From: Talinum fruticosum
Lineage: Eukaryota; Streptophyta; Magnoliopsida; Caryophyllales; Talinaceae
DNA: 64,000 nt
NCBI GenBank assembly: GCA_021018815.1
Contig: JAITYX010000046.1
Coordinates: 710,001-774,000 of the forward strand
Direction of reading: 5' to 3'
Both the position numbers and the translations under genes were made by a program. The notes below the pieces were generated by a model that saw nothing but the letters and a program-made list of their open reading frames with translations, did not search any database and had not been told where the DNA came from. This document shows, piece after piece, positions 43,254-55,130 of this stretch (positions are counted from its first letter, which is position 1; each line of letters opens with the position of its first letter).

Positions 43254-44695
43254 TCATACATTAATCATGCCAAGCTCATTCCTAATAAAACAAAACTGAT
43301 CCTCACTAAGTGGCTTAGTGAAAATATCAGCTGACTGAAATTTTGTAGGAACGAATTCAAGTTCAATATCACCTTTCCCAGAATGGTCTCTTAGAAAATG
43401 ATACCCGACCTCAATATGCTTTGTATTTGAGAGCTGAACTGGATTATTAGTGATGCTGATTGCACTTTGATTGTCACATTTGATTGGGATAGATTTGAAT
43501 GAAAGTCAAAGATCCTTCAAGTGTTGCTTGATCCACATAATTTGAGCACAGCAAAGTCCAGTTGCAATGTACTCAGCTTTAGCAGTTGATAGAGGAATTG
43601 AGTTTTGCTTCTTTGAGTGCCAAGATGTGAGGGATTGACCTAGAAATTGGCATCCTATTGATGTGCTCTTTCTATCAACTTTGTAACTAGCATAATTTGC
43701 ATATGAGTATCCAAAGAGGGTCAATTCGAGTCTCTTGAAAACCACGAGACCAAGATTCTAAGTCCCTACAAGATATATGTAAATCCTCTTAACTGCAGTG
43801 AGATGTGATTCTTTTGGATTAGCTTGAAATCTTGTACAAAGATAGACACTAAACATAATGTCCGGCCTACTAGATGTAAGATAGAGCGAGGATCCAATCA
43901 TACCTCTTTGTCCGCATGGCTGCATGTTTCACATCTTGAAGCTTGTACTTTTTCAACAACTCCTTGGTATACTTAGATTGATGGACGTAGATTCCATCTT
44001 TGTCTTCTCCGATTTGTAGATCAAAAGAGAAATTCAGTCCTCCCATAATCTTATTCGAACTCCTATCTCATCAACTCGAAAACTCCGGAGATAGAATTTT
44101 ATTAGTAACTCCAAAAATAATATCATTAACATAAATCCGAGCAATAAGGAAATCTTTTCCCTTGGTTTTTATAAAAAGAGTTTTATTAATCGACCTCTTT
44201 TGAAATCATTTTCAACGAAAACTACTCAATCTTTCCTGCCAAGCTCCGCGACTTGCTTAAGACCGTATAGAGCCTTTTGTAATTTGAAAACATGATTTGG
44301 AAATTCTGAGTTTTGAAATCCAGGGGTTGCTCAACATAGACTTCCTCTTGAATGAGACCATTGAGAATAGCACATTTAACATCCATTTGACACAAGTTAA
44401 TATTCATGCTACATGCAAATGCTAACGAGAATTCTAATTGCTTCAATCCTAGCAACCGATGTATTTGAAAACCCATTTGGTTCCGACAATCAATTCCTTC
44501 TTCTTGATTGTAACCTTGAGCCACAAGTCTAGGCTTATTTCTTACTACCAACCCATCCGCATCTAGTTTGTATTTGAAAACCCATTTGGTTCTTATGACT
44601 GTGTGGTTAGAAGGTCGTCCGATTAGAGTCCAAACTTGGTTACTTTCAAATTGATTGAGCTTTTCTTGCATGGCCTCTACCTATTAAGGTTCAGT
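43254..44695 (-). pseudogene. Sire-2 pol: reverse transcriptase and RNase H (decayed)
   Basis: On the minus strand: MQEKLNQFESNQVWTLIGRP (44671 downward), [53 protein letters not shown] and DFKTQNFQIMFSNYKRLYTV. The catalytic box at about 44126-44137 reads YVNDII: the first aspartate codon GAT has become AAT, which would abolish activity. RNase H at 43500-43745 retains GYSYANYASYKVDRKSTSIG, SWHSKKQNSIPLSTAKAEYI and CCAQIMWIKQHLKDL. The last residues are GMIN and a stop at 43254-43256. Parts of the RT are duplicated or rearranged near 44470-44590, where KWVFKY-like sequence appears twice. Confidence 0.88.
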
Positions 44696-46405
44696 TAGGG
44701 CCTCTAGTGGATTTTTGGGTTACGTTAATGATATGAATGCAGTGAATGCACATAGATTTGGCAAAGAAGAATGAGTTCTTACCCCACTTGTTAATATTAG
44801 ATAGAATGTTCTCGAGTGGGTGGCTAGATGCATATTTGAATGCTCTACCTATTCTCCGGTTCACCAAATTTGTTGGTTGAACCAAGCTGATCTTCAATTG
44901 TTTGAGCCAACTGAGTCTCCTTATTTGCTTGTCCTTTAGCATTTTGAGCTGGCTCTTGAGTTTGTTTAGTCCGAGTCATAGTGTTCTTTGTTGCCTCATT
45001 TTGAGTTGCTTTATTCTAACTCTTTCTGAGCTCAACTTCAGCAAGATCATCTTCATCTCGACCGAGTTTCGGATCCGAGAAGGTTGACTCACTTGTTCTT
45101 CCCTGATATATTTCATCAAACACAACGTGGATACTTTCTTCCACTTTGTTAGTTCTTCGTTAAAAACACGAGTAAGCTTTACTCGTGAGATGAGTAACCT
45201 AGAAATATACCTTCATCGACCTAGCATCAAACTTGGTAAGGTGATCCTTACCGTTATTGTGAACAAAGAACTTACATCCAAATGGTTTCGAGTATGAGAT
45301 GTTGGGTTTCTTTCCCTTGTAAAAGTCGTAGGGAGTTTTCTTTAAGATGGGTTTGTTAAGGCATCGTTTGAGTATATAATTTGCGGTGTTGATCGGCTCG
45401 ACCAAGAAATAGTAAGGTAGATCATTTTAAATCATCATTGTCCTTCCTATTTCTTCAAGAGTTCGGTTCTTTCTCTCTATTACTCCATTTTGTTAAGGAG
45501 TTCTAGGTGCTGAGAATTTATGAGAGATACCGTTCTTATCATAGATCTTTGCAAATTCCGAGTAGTCAAACTCTCTTCCATGGTCGGTTCGAATTCTTCT
45601 AATCTAAGTCCGAGAATCTACTTTAATTTTCCTGCATAGCTTACTTGGACTCTTTGAAAGCTTTATTCTTATTCTTGAGAAAACAAACCCAGGTAAATCG
45701 TGAGAAATCATCAACAATCACAAGTACATACGATTTACCTATGAGGCTTTTCACATAGATTTCACCACATAAATCCATATGAAGCAATTCAAGCAATTTA
45801 GATGTGGAAACAATTTTGAGAGGTTTGAAGGATGATCCGACTTATTTCCCTTTTGTGCATGCTTCATAGATTTTATCTTTCTTAAATGCACGATTAGGTA
45901 AACCCATGACTAAACCATGAGATGCAAGCTTTTTGATAGTGTGCATGCTAACATGACCTAGTATACGATGCCATGTCCAAGAATCATCATGCAACGATGC
46001 TTTTAAGCAAGATAAATTCTGATTCGGATCGGAAATAAGAATGGTGTATGTGTTACTCGACCTCTTACCCGATAGCTTAGTCTCTCCGGTAGCTGCATCA
46101 TAAATGTATCAATTGGTCCGAGTGAACCTTACATCTTGAACTTTGTCACACAACTAAGAGATGTTGAGAAGATTGTACTTTAATCCCTTGATAAGATAAA
46201 CTGGATCGACTAGGTTGTCTACTTCACCAATGTTGCCGATCCCAACTATCTTGCCCTTACTCGTCATCTCCAAAAGTGACTTTGCCTCCTATAAAATCTT
46301 GTAACTCGAAACGAGTCTTGAATCTTCCGACGTGTGGTGTGAGCATCCACTCGTATATGTACTACTCGACCTTTTCTCTTTTTCGAGTTACTCGCAAGTC
46401 GAAAT
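44696..46405 (-). pseudogene. Sire-2 pol: integrase, GAG pre-integrase, protease (decayed)
   Basis: Going down the minus strand: protease region near 46340-46400 (DEWMLTPHVGRFKTR-like, with the D-S-G core damaged), GLIKGLKYNLLNIS (about 46155-46200), and GAG pre-integrase WTWHRILGHVSMHTIKKLAS (about 45920-45985). Then the integrase core runs with LLHMDLCGEI (about 45765-45795), the FTWVCFLKNKNK-like block (45665-45700), TDHGREFDYSEF (45560-45595) and ERKNRTLEEIGR (45440-45480). The C-terminal segment is KKTPYDFYKGKKPNISYSKP (45290-45350), then CKFFVHNNGKDHLTKFDARS. The charged linker before RT contains RNEATKNTMTRT-like repeats near 44970-45030. Confidence 0.85.
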
Positions 46406-48255
46406 AAACTAACCCTTCTTACTTCCTATAACGAACCCAAGTACTTCCCTTTACTTGTGGTCCTTTTCGAGGGAGATGACTCTTAGGAACCCAGATTTGA
46501 ATGACTTTAGGTTTGGTCCGATTCCGAGTCTTCTTTCTAGAAAGCTGAGTCTGTGTCTCTTTCTTGTGAAAGTCTTTTCTTTTGTAAATAGGTGGAGAAG
46601 GTTTTCTCCTGCAAACCGGTATAGGCTCGAGTCCTCCTTTAATTCTTATGAATGGGACCATGCTCAGCCTTCCGGAACTTTACAGTTCTCGAATCCTTTT
46701 GAAAAAGGTTAGAATAGGAATTAGATTCCTCTTCCTCATTAAAACCAAGTCCTTCTTTCCTGAAGGAGAAACACTCAGAGCCTAAAAGCATGTCGAGGTT
46801 TTTCTAACCTTGAGTGAATTTAAAAACAAGCTCATTGAGCTTTCTTTTCGAATGCTCATTTTCTTTTCGAGTGACTCGGACTTGGTCTCATTAGCTTGAG
46901 TACTTGTCTTAAGTTCTTTTAGAGTTAGTCTCGGTTTTGCAATTCATTTTTTAAACTATCGCTCGCAGAAATAAGAGACTCAAGTTGTTCTTTCAACCGA
47001 GAAGAATCGGAATTGGACTTTTCTTACAAAGTAAAATATCTCTGGCTAAATCAACTTTAGAGAACTTTAGAAAGTATTCAATTACCTCCCGAGGACTTGT
47101 TTCCTCGATTGTCCGAGTTGTCGGCATCCGACTCATATTCAGCTTCCGAGTCTATTAGTGCAATTAGATACTTTGAGTCATCGGAATCATCTTCATCTTC
47201 AAATGATTCGTCATCGCTTTATGTGGCCATCATAGCCTTCTTCTTTTTTCTGTCCATTTTTGTCTTTGGACGAGTCTTTGACTATGTGATCTTTGTTGCC
47301 ACATTCAAAACAGCTACGATTCTTAGTTAAAGATAACTTTGAAGGAGAAGAATATTTACCTTTTCTGTCCTTCTTATCTTTCTTCTAGAACTCTTCCTTT
47401 GGCCTCTTTTCCCACTTCTTATGCTTCATCATTCTTTTGTAATCCTCGGGCAATGAGTGCCATCGGGTCCTCTTCTTAATCCGAAGAGCTCGGACTTTCC
47501 CTTACGCTTTGTAAGGCCTTCAGTGCTATGTTCGTTTTAGTGCTCGACCTCATCATCCTCTTCTTTTAGATGAATTTCATGAGTAAGCACCTTCCCAATC
47601 ATGTTCGTCCGGCTTTAGTTGTGAGAGGTTCTAAGCTTCCTCGATAGCTGTCACCTTAGGAGCCCATCTCTTCTATGGTAGACTTCTCATAATGTTTTTG
47701 CACATCTCTTCGTGAGAGATTTTTCTACCTCAAGATTTGAGATTGTTTGTAATCTCAATGAAGCGAACAAATATCCGAGTGATGTTTTCTTCGGCTCCAT
47801 TTTGAACAGCTCATATTTATGAAGATACTAGCTTATCATCACCTGTTTCACTTGGCTTGTTCCTTCGTATGTGTTGACAAGAGTGTGCCACACATCTTTG
47901 GCTATGTCACAGGATGACACTCTGTTGTACTCTTTTGAGCTGATAGCACACATCGGTATGTTCATTACTTTGAAGTTCTCTCCGAACTTCTATACTTCTT
48001 CATTGGTGTACTCGAATTTTTCTTTAGGCACGGATCTTGTTGCTTCCATCTTCATTGGGATGTAGTTGCCTTCTTGGATGATGTTCCGGACATCTTCATC
48101 GTTGTTTAGTAGAAAGCACTCCATCGGTTTCTTCTAATGCACAAAGTTTGACCCCTTGAACTCCGGTGGTGTTGTGGATGACCTTCCTTCATCGAACTCT
48201 CTAATGTTCTGAGCTATCCGATCTTTAAACCTTGGGATTATTAGATCCTTGTTGA
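46406..48255 (-). pseudogene. Sire-2 gag (decayed)
   Basis: The first residues after the primer site include a block like ERIAQNIREFDEG (48195-48235) and NNDEDVRNIIQEGNYIPMK (48050-48115). The UBN2-type core follows with KDVWHTLVNTYEGTSQVKQ (47840-47900). The zinc knuckle SCFECGNKDHIVK lies near 47281-47320 and keeps its first three ligands. The remainder is a coiled-coil-like charged region (46830-47100) and the basic PSPPIYKRKDFHKKETQTQL tail (46555-46620). It starts only about 20-60 bases after the primer site, a very short leader. Multiple stops. Confidence 0.82.
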
Positions 48256-48263
48256 AAGGGTAC

Positions 48264-48277
48264 GCTCCGATACTAAT
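48264..48277 (-). promoter_or_regulatory. Sire-2 primer binding site
   Basis: The complement attagtatcggagc lies directly after the LTR end and matches the initiator tRNA-Met site with one or two changes. This fixes 48278-49757 as the 5' LTR of Sire-2. Confidence 0.8.
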
Positions 48278-49757
48278 TGAAGGTTTGCTCTTGGAGAGTC
48301 TAAGTCACCCTAGAAGAGGGTGAATAGGGTGATAAGGAAATTTAAAAGAACTTAGACACTTTTTCTTAAAAAGTGATAAACAATTGAGTCTAAGTCTAGA
48401 TTGGACTCAAAAAAGCAAACACTCGGAAAATACGTGGAAACCACGGTCAATGCTAATCCAAGCACCAAGTTTAATCTACTATTTTGAATCCATAAAATAC
48501 AATGGACTCGAGTCTACCAAAATTACTCCCTTAGACAATTCCTTACAATGTTTTCCTAGACTCGAAGTTCCCTTATCTTATCTAGTATGTCCCGACCGAG
48601 GTAACCTTGAAAATTAGGGACAACCGAGCTGAATTAGACCTTATAACTCAGTAAAGGGGCCTTACTCGGAATGTAAGAGAAGACAGTGGATCGATTACAA
48701 GACTTTACAACTAAGAGAATATTAAATACGAGACTTGGAGTAGTAAGTAGAAGATTGAGTGAGTAATGCACTAAGAGAGTTAGACAATGTATTGTTCAAT
48801 AATTTCAGTAATCTTCAAGTCTTGTGAAGTGGCTTCTATTTATAGGTAACCAAGTCGAGTGACCATTGTGTCTTGGTTACGAACGAAGTCTTCATCGGCT
48901 CTTGTAACGGCTCTTCCGAGTCACTCGGAAAAGATCCGTTGGGATGCGAACGTTGTGCAACGGCTCTTGGCTCCAAAAGTTGTTCCAGCTTAACCGGTGT
49001 TGTCTCGAAAAGAAAGGTGGAAACCACCGTTGAGCCTAGCGTTGGAGTTTTCTAGTTTTGGAAATAGACAACCTTGACATGGTGTCTCGAGCCCTTATCA
49101 AAAGTAGATAATGTTTGTCTGCTGGTGATCGACAACTAGAAGCCGATTACTTTTGTATTTCAAAAATGACTTAGCTTTGTTTGAATAACCTACAAAAGTA
49201 AACCACTTTGGTTCTCAAAGGATAAAATAGTTTGGTCCAAGATTAGGCACGAGATAATAATTAAATTAGGATAATTAAGCGCTTAATTATCTTAGGCCTA
49301 GAGAAGTGGAATTTTCTAAGTTTAATATTCAATATACTCAAATTCCATCGAGTCAATCCTCAAGATCATCAAGTAGAGAGAGTAAACTATCGAGTATATC
49401 GGCTTGATCTCGGACAAATAGTTCTCAAGGAAATAAACCGACTTAGAATAGGGAATAACACCGTAATTCACTATACGTTGAAATATGCGATCGAGTACTC
49501 GGAATAAAAGTGTTTGAGAAATTATTTGAGCATGCGATTTTTCCGAGTGATGTCTAAGTGAGTAAAAACATCAGTGTAGAAGATATACACTAATGTATTA
49601 CTCGGAATGACTTAGAGTTAGAAACTGGGTCTTCACTTAGACAAGAGTTTCTATGGTGCTCGGAATGACTTGAAATCAAAACTTAAGAGAGATATGATTT
49701 ATACTTGAGTCTTCATGTAATACTTAGAATGACTTAGAGTTAAAACCCGAGTCTTCA
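48278..49757 (-). repeat. Sirevirus LTR shared by Sire-2 and Sire-2b
   Basis: 1480 bases, from tgaaggtttgctcttgg to cccgagtcttca. A primer site lies on its left (start of Sire-2 gag) and a polypurine tract in complement on its right (atctcccctttttgatg, 49758-49774). It is therefore at once the 5' LTR of Sire-2 and the 3' LTR of Sire-2b. A minus-strand TATAAATA lies at 48837-48844 (tatttata on plus). Confidence 0.92.
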
Positions 49758-50044
49758 ATCTCCCCTTTTTGATGAAAGGCATTCCATACTTAAGATAGAG
49801 ACTTGTCGAGTGCAAAACATGAGTTTTCATTTTTAATGATTATAACGTATCGAGCAAAGAGAAGTAGAAAATAACGTATAGCTCGTAAAGATATAACTCG
49901 AAACAAGTATGTTTGAAAAAAATAAAACTTCATTTATTGCTCAAAAGAGGGTGAGCTCCCCTAGCATTTCATTATAAAGGAGGGAAGAAAATAGCAAATA
50001 AGTACAATTGATGTTGGACAAAAAAAATAAAGCAAATGAACTAA

Positions 50045-51364
50045 GAAGAAGGGGTGTCTTGTCGAGAGGAGGAGGTACAAGCGAGTGCGTCTGTGCTGAT
50101 AAGCTTGGGAGGAGGTGGATAATCACGACAGCAGCAACACGAGGATGTCCGGAAGTTGCTCCGTCCTAGTGCTTTGAGCTCGGGGCATATCTTCCTCGGG
50201 TTCATCCACCGAAAAATAGCAGAGGGTTGTGCTTCTAACCTAGCAGTTCTTAAAGAAGTTAGAGTTGCTCATGTTGCTCAGCGATGGTGCCCTTGAGCTC
50301 AATCAACCGATTTTGGTTCCCGGATCCGAGACTGCCCGATCTTCCGGTTGATAACCAGGCCTTGAAGGACATTTTTCGGAGAGCAGAGAGTGTCTCGAAG
50401 TTCTTCGAACACATAAGTAATTTTGTCTACCAACACGGTAAACATAGCGAGTAGAGGTCGAAGGAGGTGGTTGAGAAGTAGAGGGACTAGTAAAGGGAGG
50501 TGGAAGTGATAGAAGAGTCCGAGTCCGAGTGGGAGGGGTGAGGGAGGTTTCAACTCGGACCCATGAACCCGGACACCAAGTTGGTTTTCCCGGTACTTGT
50601 AGCCAAGAAGCTCTTTCCTGCTAACCACAATAGCGACCTCGAAACAATATTTGGATCTAAGGGGAGGGAACTTTGAACCTGTTTAAAAATAACGAGTCAA
50701 AAGGGCTCCGAAAGGGAATGGAGCAGATTTCTTTGATTGAGGTGGCATAGAAGCCATCTGCTCCATGTTAAAAAGAAAGAGATCTACATCGCAGCCCTCT
50801 AGGATATCGATTAAAGCTTTGAGAATCTTTGAGTTAGGATTCTCTTTGCTAGAATGATGAGAGAAGAAGGTTCTCATCAAAATGAAACAGAGTAATCTTG
50901 GCTAAGTTTTCATCTCGATCACCGAGAAATTCTTCCGTGACTCAGGAACTTCCTTGGCATACTTCTCGAAGAATTCATCAGCAATCTCCATAAATGGTAT
51001 GGGATTGCGAGTTAAGAAAAAGAGAAGAGACTTTAAAAAGTCTATGAAGAAGAGAGAGGTTGACACAAACAACCTTCTCTTGAACTCTTGAGGTAATGAT
51101 TCCCTCGAGTATGAAATGTTTGAATAGAACTCGACAACGAGTTCCGGGTAAATGAATTCATCGAAGCACAAATAATTGTACACCCCAGTGCTTTTGATGT
51201 GCTGCAACCACAAGAAAGAACTGGTTGGGAAGAATTTATCATCCAACTTGAGATGTTCGGTGACAAAAATTTTCGAGGGGTTTGAGGTACCTTCTAGAGG
51301 ATTTTTGGTGCGGGACTTTTGTAGCACACACCAACAACTTTGGTGCTGAACCTCGATTAGGCAT
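50045..51364 (-). pseudogene. Sire-2b third ORF, envelope-like/plant transposon protein (decayed)
   Basis: The start at 51364 (MPNRGSAPK) matches the Sire-2 start. One frameshift occurs within the first 20 codons. The frame then stays open for over 130 codons: NPSKIFVTEHLKLDDKFFP, WLQHIKSTGVYNYLCFDEFI, YPELVVEFYSNIS, ADEFFEKYAKEVPESRKNFS. After another shift MRTFFSHHSSKENPNSKILK, DILEGCDVDLFLFNMEQMAS and KSAPFPFGALLTRYF follow (50880-50685). A proline/leucine-rich part then leads to the C-terminal tail near 50050. The order is identical to Sire-2, which supports a real, element-encoded protein of unknown function. Confidence 0.82.
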
Positions 51365-51916
51365 GGTGTGATTTGAGAAACAAAGAGGAAACGAGAGAGC
51401 AAAGAGAGAATGAGAGCTTTGAATTCAGAGAGTGAATATGAGACAACACAAATTTCGAGAGAGGAAAGCAAAAAGCAAAGTAATAAAAAGAAGGCAAAGG
51501 GATACTATTTATAGCGAAACGAAATGACTTTCGAGCATTAGTTCCGACCATAATACCAAACAGTACTCTCAAATCGGTGTGACGTTCCGCTCTCTAACAG
51601 CTAGAATTCCAAGCAACTTTCTTCCTACGGCTAGTTTTCTCTGATCGAAACACGTGGTAGAGAGAGAGAGAGAGAGAGAAGAAAGACTTTTCGAATTTTT
51701 TTCTAAAATTCTCCATTTATCTAGAGATAATTTTAGATGTTTAATGTCCATATTGCTAAGTCCGACTCAAGTATGTTTTCTTAGTGACTCAAAACACTTA
51801 GAGAACTAATAACTCATAGCTCGGTCGACTCTATCAACTGATCCATTTGTTATTAAAACCAAAGAAAACATATAACACATAATTATGCAAGGATAATTCA
51901 CTTAGAAATCACATAA
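51365..51916 (-). other. Sire-2b spacer between pol and third ORF
   Basis: Counterpart of 42693-43253, with no conserved frame. It contains a (GA)n run at 51659-51679 and a tract around ctccatttatctagagat also seen at 27835-27860, 43050 and 61070, so the spacer is a conserved part of the family. Confidence 0.55.
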
Positions 51917-53420
51917 TCATGCATTAATCATACCAAGCTTATTCCTAATAAAGCAAAACTGATCTACACTAAGTGGCTTAGTGAAAATATTAGCTAACCG
52001 AACTTTTGTAGGAATGAATTCAAGTTCAATATCACTTTTCTCATAGTGGTCTCTTAAAAAAGATACCTAAAATCAATATGCTTTGTTTTTGAGTGCTTGG
52101 ACCGGATTCTTTGTAATGCTGATTGCACTCGATTGTCACACTTGATTGGGATACATTTGAACGATAGTCCTAGATCCTTCAAGTGCTGCTTGATCCATAG
52201 AACTTGAGCACAGCAAGCTCCAACCGCAATGTACTCAGCCTCCGCAATTGATAGAGTAATAAAATGTTTTTCTTTGAGTGTCGGGAGATGAGGGATTGAC
52301 CCAGAAATTGGCATGCTCCTGATGTGCTCTTTCTATCAACTTTGTATCCTGTATAATCAACATCCGAGTATCAAGTGAGAGTCGGTTCCGAGTCTTTTGA
52401 AAACCATAGATCGAGATTCCGAGTCCCTCAAGATATATGAAAATTCTCTTCATCGCAGTGAGATGCGATTCTTTTGGATTAGCTTGAAATCTTGCACAAA
52501 GGCAGACACTGAACATGATATCTGGCCTACTAGATATGAGATAAAGTAGAGATCAAATCATACCTCTATAGAATTTATGATCTACGACTTTACCTTTCTC
52601 ATCTAAGTCCAATTTCAAACTACTACTCACAGGTGTTGCTGCGTGCTTCACATCTTGTAGTTTGTACTTCTTCAAAAGTTCCTTGGTATACTTGGATTGA
52701 TGGACATAAATACCATCCTTGTCTTGTTTTACTTATAGACCAAGAAAGAAATGGAGTTCTCCCATCATACTCATTTGGAATTCTTGTCTCATCAACTCGG
52801 AAAACTCTTGACATAGAGTTTCATTAGTAGCTCCAAAGATGATATCATCAACATAGATCCGAGCGATAAGAAAATCTTTCCCCTTGGTTTTTATGAAAAG
52901 AGTTTTGTCAATCTGACCTCTTTTTAAATCATTTTCAACTAAGAAACCGCTCGGTCTTTCATACCAAGCTCCGGGAGCTTATTTAAGACCATATAAAGCC
53001 TTTTGTAATTTGAAAACAAGATTTGGAAATTCTGAGTTTTTAAATCTAGGAGATTGCTCAACATAGATTTCCTCTTGAATGAAACCATTTAAAAAGCACA
53101 TTTAACATCCATTTGATACAACTTAATATTCATGCTAGATGCAAATGCCAACAAGATTCTAATTGCTTCGATCGTAGCAACAGGTGCAAAGGTTTCCCCA
53201 TAATCAATTCCTTCTTCTTGATTATAACCCTAGGCAACAAGTTTAGTCTTATTTCTAACTACCAACCCTTCCTCATCAAGTTTGTTCTTGAAAACTCATT
53301 TAGTTCCTATGACTGGGTGGTTAGATGGTCGTTCGGTCCGAGTCCGGACTTGGTTTCTTTCCAATTGGCTGAGCTCTTCTTGCATGGCCTCTACCTATTT
53401 AGGTTCATTTAGGAATTCTA
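51917..53420 (-). pseudogene. Sire-2b pol: reverse transcriptase and RNase H (decayed)
   Basis: The RT starts near EPKWVEAMQEELSQLERNQV-like sequence (53340-53400). The middle region [20 protein letters not shown] and MDVKCAF lies around 53090-53250. YVDDIIFGA is intact at about 52830-52860, followed by ELMRQEF near 52775-52800. RNase H has ESHLTAMKRIFIYLEGL (52430-52475), a frameshifted SDVDYTGYKVDRKSTSG-like stretch (52310-52380), and LSIAEAEYIAVGACCAQVLW (52185-52245). It ends GMINA and a stop at 51917-51919. Frames shift several times. Confidence 0.85.
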
Positions 53421-55130
53421 GTGCATTTTTGGGTTCTGTTAATGATATGAATGCAGACAATGCACATAGATTATGCAAAGAAGATCGAGTTCTTACCCCA
53501 CTATTGATGCCCGAAAGTATGTTTTTAGGTGAGTGGCTGGATGCATATTTGAAGGCTTTACTTGTCCTTTGATTTACCAAGTTTTTGGTTAAGTAGGTTG
53601 ATCTTCAGTTGGTTGATCTCGCTAAGTCTCTCGTATTGACTTGTTCTTCAGCGATTCCGAGCTGGCTCGTGTACTTGTTTTGTCTCGAGTCACAACATTC
53701 CGAGTTGCCTCATTCTTAGTTTCCTCAATTCTTCTGTTTTGACTCTTTCTAAGCTCAGCTTCAATAAGGTTGTCTTCATCTCTCGTTAAGTCAAAGATTA
53801 GAATATGTGGACTCACTTATCCTGCCAAGATTAATTTCATCAAAGACAATGTGGATACTTTCTTTCACTTTATTAGTTCTCTTATTAAAAACACGATAAG
53901 CTTTGCTATGAGATGAGTAACCCGGAAATTTATCTTCATTTGACCTAGCATCAAACTTAGTCGATTGCTCCTTACCATTGTTGTGGACAAAACACCGACA
54001 TCCAAATGGTCCGAAGTAGGAGATGTTGGGTTTCTTTCCATTGTAAAGCTCGTTGGGTGTTTTCTTCAAGATGGGTCCGATGAGACATCCGTTGAGTGTG
54101 TAATTTGATGTGTTGATCTGCCTCAACCAAGAAATAGTAAGGTAGATCATTTTGAATCATCATAGTCCTTCCTATTTCTTCAAGAGTTATGTTCTTTCAC
54201 TCCACTAGTCCATTCCGTTGAGGAGTTTTTGGTGCAGAGAAGTTGTGAGAGATGTCATTCTTGTCACAAAAGTTTGTAAATTCCGAGTAGTCAAACTCCC
54301 TTTCACGGTCGGTTTGAATCCTTCGAATCTAAGTCTAAGACTCCACTTGAATTTTTCTACGAGCTTAGTGAACTCTTTAAAGGCTTCATTCTTGTTCTTA
54401 AGAAAACATACCCAAGTAAATCACGAGAAATCATTAACAACAATAAGTACATACAATTTACCTCCAAGACTTTTCACTAGAATTTTAACACACAAATCCA
54501 TATGAAGCAATTCAAGCACTTTGGATATAGATACGGTTTGGAGTGGCTTGAAAGATGATCTAACTTGCTGACCTTTTGTGTATGCCTCAGAGATTTTATC
54601 TTTCTTAAAAGCACCATTAGGTAAACCCCTAACCAGTCCATGAGATGCAAATTTCTTGATTGTATACGTGCTGATATGACCTAGTCTATGATGCCAGGTC
54701 CATGAATCATCATTCACGGATGCTTTCAAATAAGATAAATTTTGATTTGAATCGAAAGAGGAACAGTGTAAGTATTACCTAACCTCAAACCTGATAGTTT
54801 AATCTCTTTGTTTACTTCATAAGAGATGTAGCAGTTGGTCTCGATGAACATTATCTCTTGACCTTTGTCACATATTTGCGAAATGCTAAGCAAATTGTAC
54901 TTGAGTCCTTTGACAAGGTAGACTAGGCTAACCGTGTTGTTTCCTTCACCAATTTTACCAACCCTTACTATCTTGCCTTTATTATTATGTCCAAATGTGA
55001 CTTTTCCATCTTTCGGATCTTCTAGCTCGGAGAAGTGTCTTGAATCTCCGACATATGGCATGAGCAACCACCTGTCTAAGTACCAATGGCCTTTCTTCTT
55101 CTTTTGAGTTATCTGCAAGACGAAACAAAC
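53421..55130 (-). pseudogene. Sire-2b pol: integrase, GAG pre-integrase, protease region (decayed)
   Basis: On the minus strand, the protease region at 55020-55130 reads KGHWYLDRWLL-PYVGDSRHF: the D-S-G-C core seen in Sire-3 is changed to D-R-W. It continues with GLKYNLLSISQICDKGQEIMF. GAG pre-integrase: WTWHHRLGHISTYTIKKFAS (54640-54702). Integrase: LLHMDLCVKILVKSLGGKLY (54450-54510), a frameshifted TDRERECDYSEF area (54280-54310), the LRQINTSNYTLNGCLIGPIL stretch (54060-54120) and CRCFVHNNGKEQSTKFDARS. It ends in the acidic linker RRIEETKNEATRNVVTRDKT near 53680-53740. Confidence 0.85.

Larger units (their letters stand above)
34414..49757 (-). mobile_element. Sire-2: Sirevirus element with both LTRs
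   Basis: Reading on the minus strand: 5' LTR (49757-48278), primer site (48277-48264), gag, protease, integrase, reverse transcriptase, RNase H, spacer, third ORF split by a CACTA element, polypurine tract, 3' LTR (35895-34414). The total is 15.3 kb, about 10.6 kb without the CACTA. No matching target duplication flanks the pair (ttgca on the left, atctc on the right). On the right the LTR runs directly into a second polypurine tract and third ORF (Sire-2b). This is what LTR-LTR recombination between copies would give. Confidence 0.9.

Noticed and set aside
49758..50040. Possible separate small gene after the shared LTR
   Set aside because: This is the polypurine tract and 3' untranslated part of Sire-2b; the same sequence occurs at 31413-31838 and 35896-36340.
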